From Collinsella aerofaciens (GTDB lineage Bacteria > Actinomycetota > Coriobacteriia > Coriobacteriales > Coriobacteriaceae), in assembly GCA_021639365.1 (NCBI GenBank), contig JAJXHK010000020.1, forward strand, positions 3,518-33,512: 29,995 bases of DNA. Direction: 5' to 3'. Of this stretch, positions 28,459 through 29,995 are shown piece by piece. The position numbers were made by a program, and so were the translations under genes. A model generated the notes under the pieces. The model searched no databases and was not told the DNA's origin. It saw only the letters and a program-made list of their open reading frames with translations. Every line of letters starts with the position of its first letter. Within the stretch, counting starts at the first letter, position 1.

Positions 28459-29858
28459 TTAACGGTCGTTTCGTTGCCGATATGAAGTCGCCCCGCACCC
28501 CCGATAACGAGGAGCCGGCTGCCGAGCGCGCCTGCGACTTCCGCCCCGTCGACAAGGGCTTCACCGAGGAGATGGCGCTGGCCGAGGCCGAGCGCTGCCT
28601 CAACTGCAAGAAGCCGTTCTGTGTTGAGGGCTGCCCCGTCAACATCAACATCCCCCGCTTTATCGAGCAGATCCGCGAGAAGGACTTCGGCGGCGCTCTT
28701 GATACCATCCGCGAGGACTCCATGCTTCCCGCCATCTGCGGCCGCGTCTGCCCGCAGGAGAACCAGTGCGAGGGCAAGTGCATCCGCGGCAAGAAGTCCG
28801 AGCCCGTGGCCATCGGCCAGCTCGAGCGCTTCCTGGGTGACCGCCCCGAGCTCGCCTCCACGCCCAAGATGGCCCCCAAGAACGGCAAGAAGGTCGCCGT
28901 CGTCGGTTCCGGCCCGTCCGGCATCACCTGCGCCGGCGAGCTCGCCCGTAACGGCTTTGACGTCACCGTCTTCGAGGCTTTCTTCACCGGCGGCGGCGTG
29001 CTGGTCTACGGCATCCCCGAGTTCCGTCTGCCCAAGGCAGTCGTCAAGCGCGAGATCGACGGCTTGGAGGACATGGGCGTCAAGTTTGAGTACAACTCCG
29101 TCGTGGGCAACATGGCCACGGCCGAGGAGCTGTTCGAGCAGGGCTTCGACGCCATCTACGTGGCGACCGGCGCTGGCCTGCCCAAGTTCCTCAACGTCCC
29201 CGGCGAGAACCTGCCCAACGTCTTCTTCGCGAACGAGTACCTCACCCGCGTGAACCTGATGAAGGCCAACAAGTTCCCCGAGTACGACACCCCCACCAAG
29301 CACGGCAAGAACGTCGTTGTCTTTGGCGGCGGCAACGTGGCTATGGATGCCGTCCGTACCGCCAAGCGCCTGGGCGCCGAGCACGCCATTATCGCCTACC
29401 GTCGTACCGAGGATGAGATGCCTTGCCGTCGTGCCGAGCTGCACCACGCCAAGGCCGAGGGCGTCGAGGTTCTGCCGCTCGTCTCCCCGCTCGAGTTTGT
29501 CGCTGGCGAGGACGGCTCCGTGTGCGCCGTCAAGGTCCAGAAGATGGAACTCGGCGAGCCTGACGAGTCCGGCCGCCGTCGCCCGGTGCCCATCGAGGGC
29601 GCCATCGAGGAGATCCCCTGCGACGTCGCGATCTCGGCTATCGGCACCAACGCCAACCCCTTCGCAAAGAAGATCGGCGGCAAGATGGAGCTCAACAAGT
29701 GGGGCTACATCGTCGCCGACGAGGAGACCGGCCAGACCACCGATCCCCGCATCTGGGCCGGCGGCGACATCGTCACCGGTGCCGCTACGGTCATTCTGGC
29801 GATGGGCGCCGGCAAGAAGGCCGCCGCTTCCATCACCAAGAGCCTGCTGGGCGAGTAA
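28449..29858 (+). CDS. nfnB: NfnB-like / homotetrameric glutamate synthase-type FAD-[4Fe-4S] subunit
   Basis: This 469-residue protein has an N-terminal double cluster module, CLNCKKPFCVEGCP (about 50-63) and CGRVCPQENQCEGKC (about 97-111). An FAD-binding Rossmann fold (VAVVGSGPSGITCAGELAR) and an NADPH-binding fold (VVVFGGGNVAMDAVRTAKR) follow, ending in WAGGDIVTGAATVILAMGAG. This is the architecture of GltA/SudA and NfnB. Its overlap with nfnA identifies it as the bifurcating subunit that carries the deep FAD and the ferredoxin-side clusters; annotation as NADPH glutamate synthase small subunit would be misleading here. A large glutamate synthase subunit is absent from the window. The operon ends in a terminator 30 bases downstream. 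Confidence 0.92.
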   Translation: MPLVNGRFVADMKSPRTPDNEEPAAERACDFRPVDKGFTEEMALAEAERCLNCKKPFCVEGCPVNINIPRFIEQIREKDFGGALDTIREDSMLPAICGRVCPQENQCEGKCIRGKKSEPVAIGQLERFLGDRPELASTPKMAPKNGKKVAVVGSGPSGITCAGELARNGFDVTVFEAFFTGGGVLVYGIPEFRLPKAVVKREIDGLEDMGVKFEYNSVVGNMATAEELFEQGFDAIYVATGAGLPKFLNVPGENLPNVFFANEYLTRVNLMKANKFPEYDTPTKHGKNVVVFGGGNVAMDAVRTAKRLGAEHAIIAYRRTEDEMPCRRAELHHAKAEGVEVLPLVSPLEFVAGEDGSVCAVKVQKMELGEPDESGRRRPVPIEGAIEEIPCDVAISAIGTNANPFAKKIGGKMELNKWGYIVADEETGQTTDPRIWAGGDIVTGAATVILAMGAGKKAAASITKSLLGE

Positions 29859-29888
29859 TCACCTGCAGCGCTAGCCACCAAACGGCAA

Positions 29889-29925
29889 AGCCCCCGTCGA
29901 GTACACGCCCGGCGGGGACTTTTTC
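29889..29925 (+). terminator. nfnAB terminator
   Basis: AGCCCCCGTCG pairs with the CGGCGGGGACT arm (one C-A mismatch, one G-U) and is followed by TTTTT, 30 bases after the nfnB stop. Confidence 0.85.
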
Positions 29926-29949
29926 TATACCGGCCGCCCCAACCACCAC

Positions 29950-29995
29950 GATGGGGACAGTGAACTGCCTCCCATTTCTTGGACATCGGGAAATG
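29950..29995 (+). repeat. Start of a GGGGACAGTGAACTGCCTCCC-type repeat, cut by the window edge
   Basis: ATGGGGACAGTGAACTGCCT is followed by CCCATTTC-TTGGACATCGG-GAAATG. CATTTC and GAAATG already pair, and the right arm is evidently continuing beyond the edge. The GGGGACAG beginning recalls the tags at 19831 and 27258. Confidence 0.5.

Noticed and set aside
28449..29858. Glutamate synthase small subunit
   Set aside because: It overlaps an nfnA gene and no large GltB-type subunit is present; NfnB fits better.

Overview
The window is high-GC, densely packed, mostly bacterial housekeeping DNA from an anaerobic actinobacterium. The combination of an Ech-type [NiFe] hydrogenase, an NfnAB-type transhydrogenase, a group II ECF transporter, a sortase-type pilin/VWA adhesin and many hairpin-forming dispersed repeats points to a gut Coriobacteriia, most likely Collinsella. 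That assignment is inference from gene content and style; there is no rRNA here to confirm it. UGA is used as a normal stop: the ECF T and ATPase genes both end in it.

Layout. 1-3220 (-): a large surface adhesin with signal peptide, VWA domain and pilin-type repeats. It is interrupted by an in-frame TGA at 1109-1111, and the open frame continues to the window edge. 3221-3687: a regulatory region rich in TGAGACA motifs, then a dispersed hairpin repeat. 3688-9317 (-): a complete Ech hydrogenase operon in the order AB-C-D-E-F, with the two membrane subunits A and B fused into one 960-residue protein. 9605-10000 (-): an isolated transposase-OrfA-like double HTH protein. 10450-12480 (-): an Old Yellow Enzyme/enoate-reductase-type flavoprotein. 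12623-12918: a very regular array of 15-bp repeats of alternating orientation. 13008-13084 (-): initiator tRNA-fMet with its promoter and terminator. 13281-14054 (+): coaX. 14140-15336 (-): a DUF4143-type ATPase bracketed by 41-bp hairpin repeats. 15587-18013 (-): a degenerate BirA-like protein and a FolP-FolK fusion. 18109-18861 (-): a sirtuin. 18997-19815 (+): exonuclease III. 19830-20312: two further hairpin elements related to the one at 3453. 20352-23600 (-): an ECF vitamin transporter (T, fused A1-A2, S). 23800-29858 (+): glmU, prs, pth, nfnA and nfnB, separated by strong terminators and another large inverted repeat. A further repeat is cut by the right edge.

How the genes work together. 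Ech couples ferredoxin oxidation to H2 formation and ion pumping. NfnAB exchanges electrons between NADH, ferredoxin and NADPH. The two together suggest a fermentative, ferredoxin-centred energy metabolism. Folate synthesis (folPK), CoA synthesis (coaX), PRPP (prs), UDP-GlcNAc (glmU) and vitamin uptake (ECF) form a biosynthetic background.

The least explained part of the window is its non-coding DNA. At least five different families of inverted repeats are present, several in multiple copies. One ~165-bp nested-hairpin family has three copies whose outer arms differ in sequence yet stay self-complementary.
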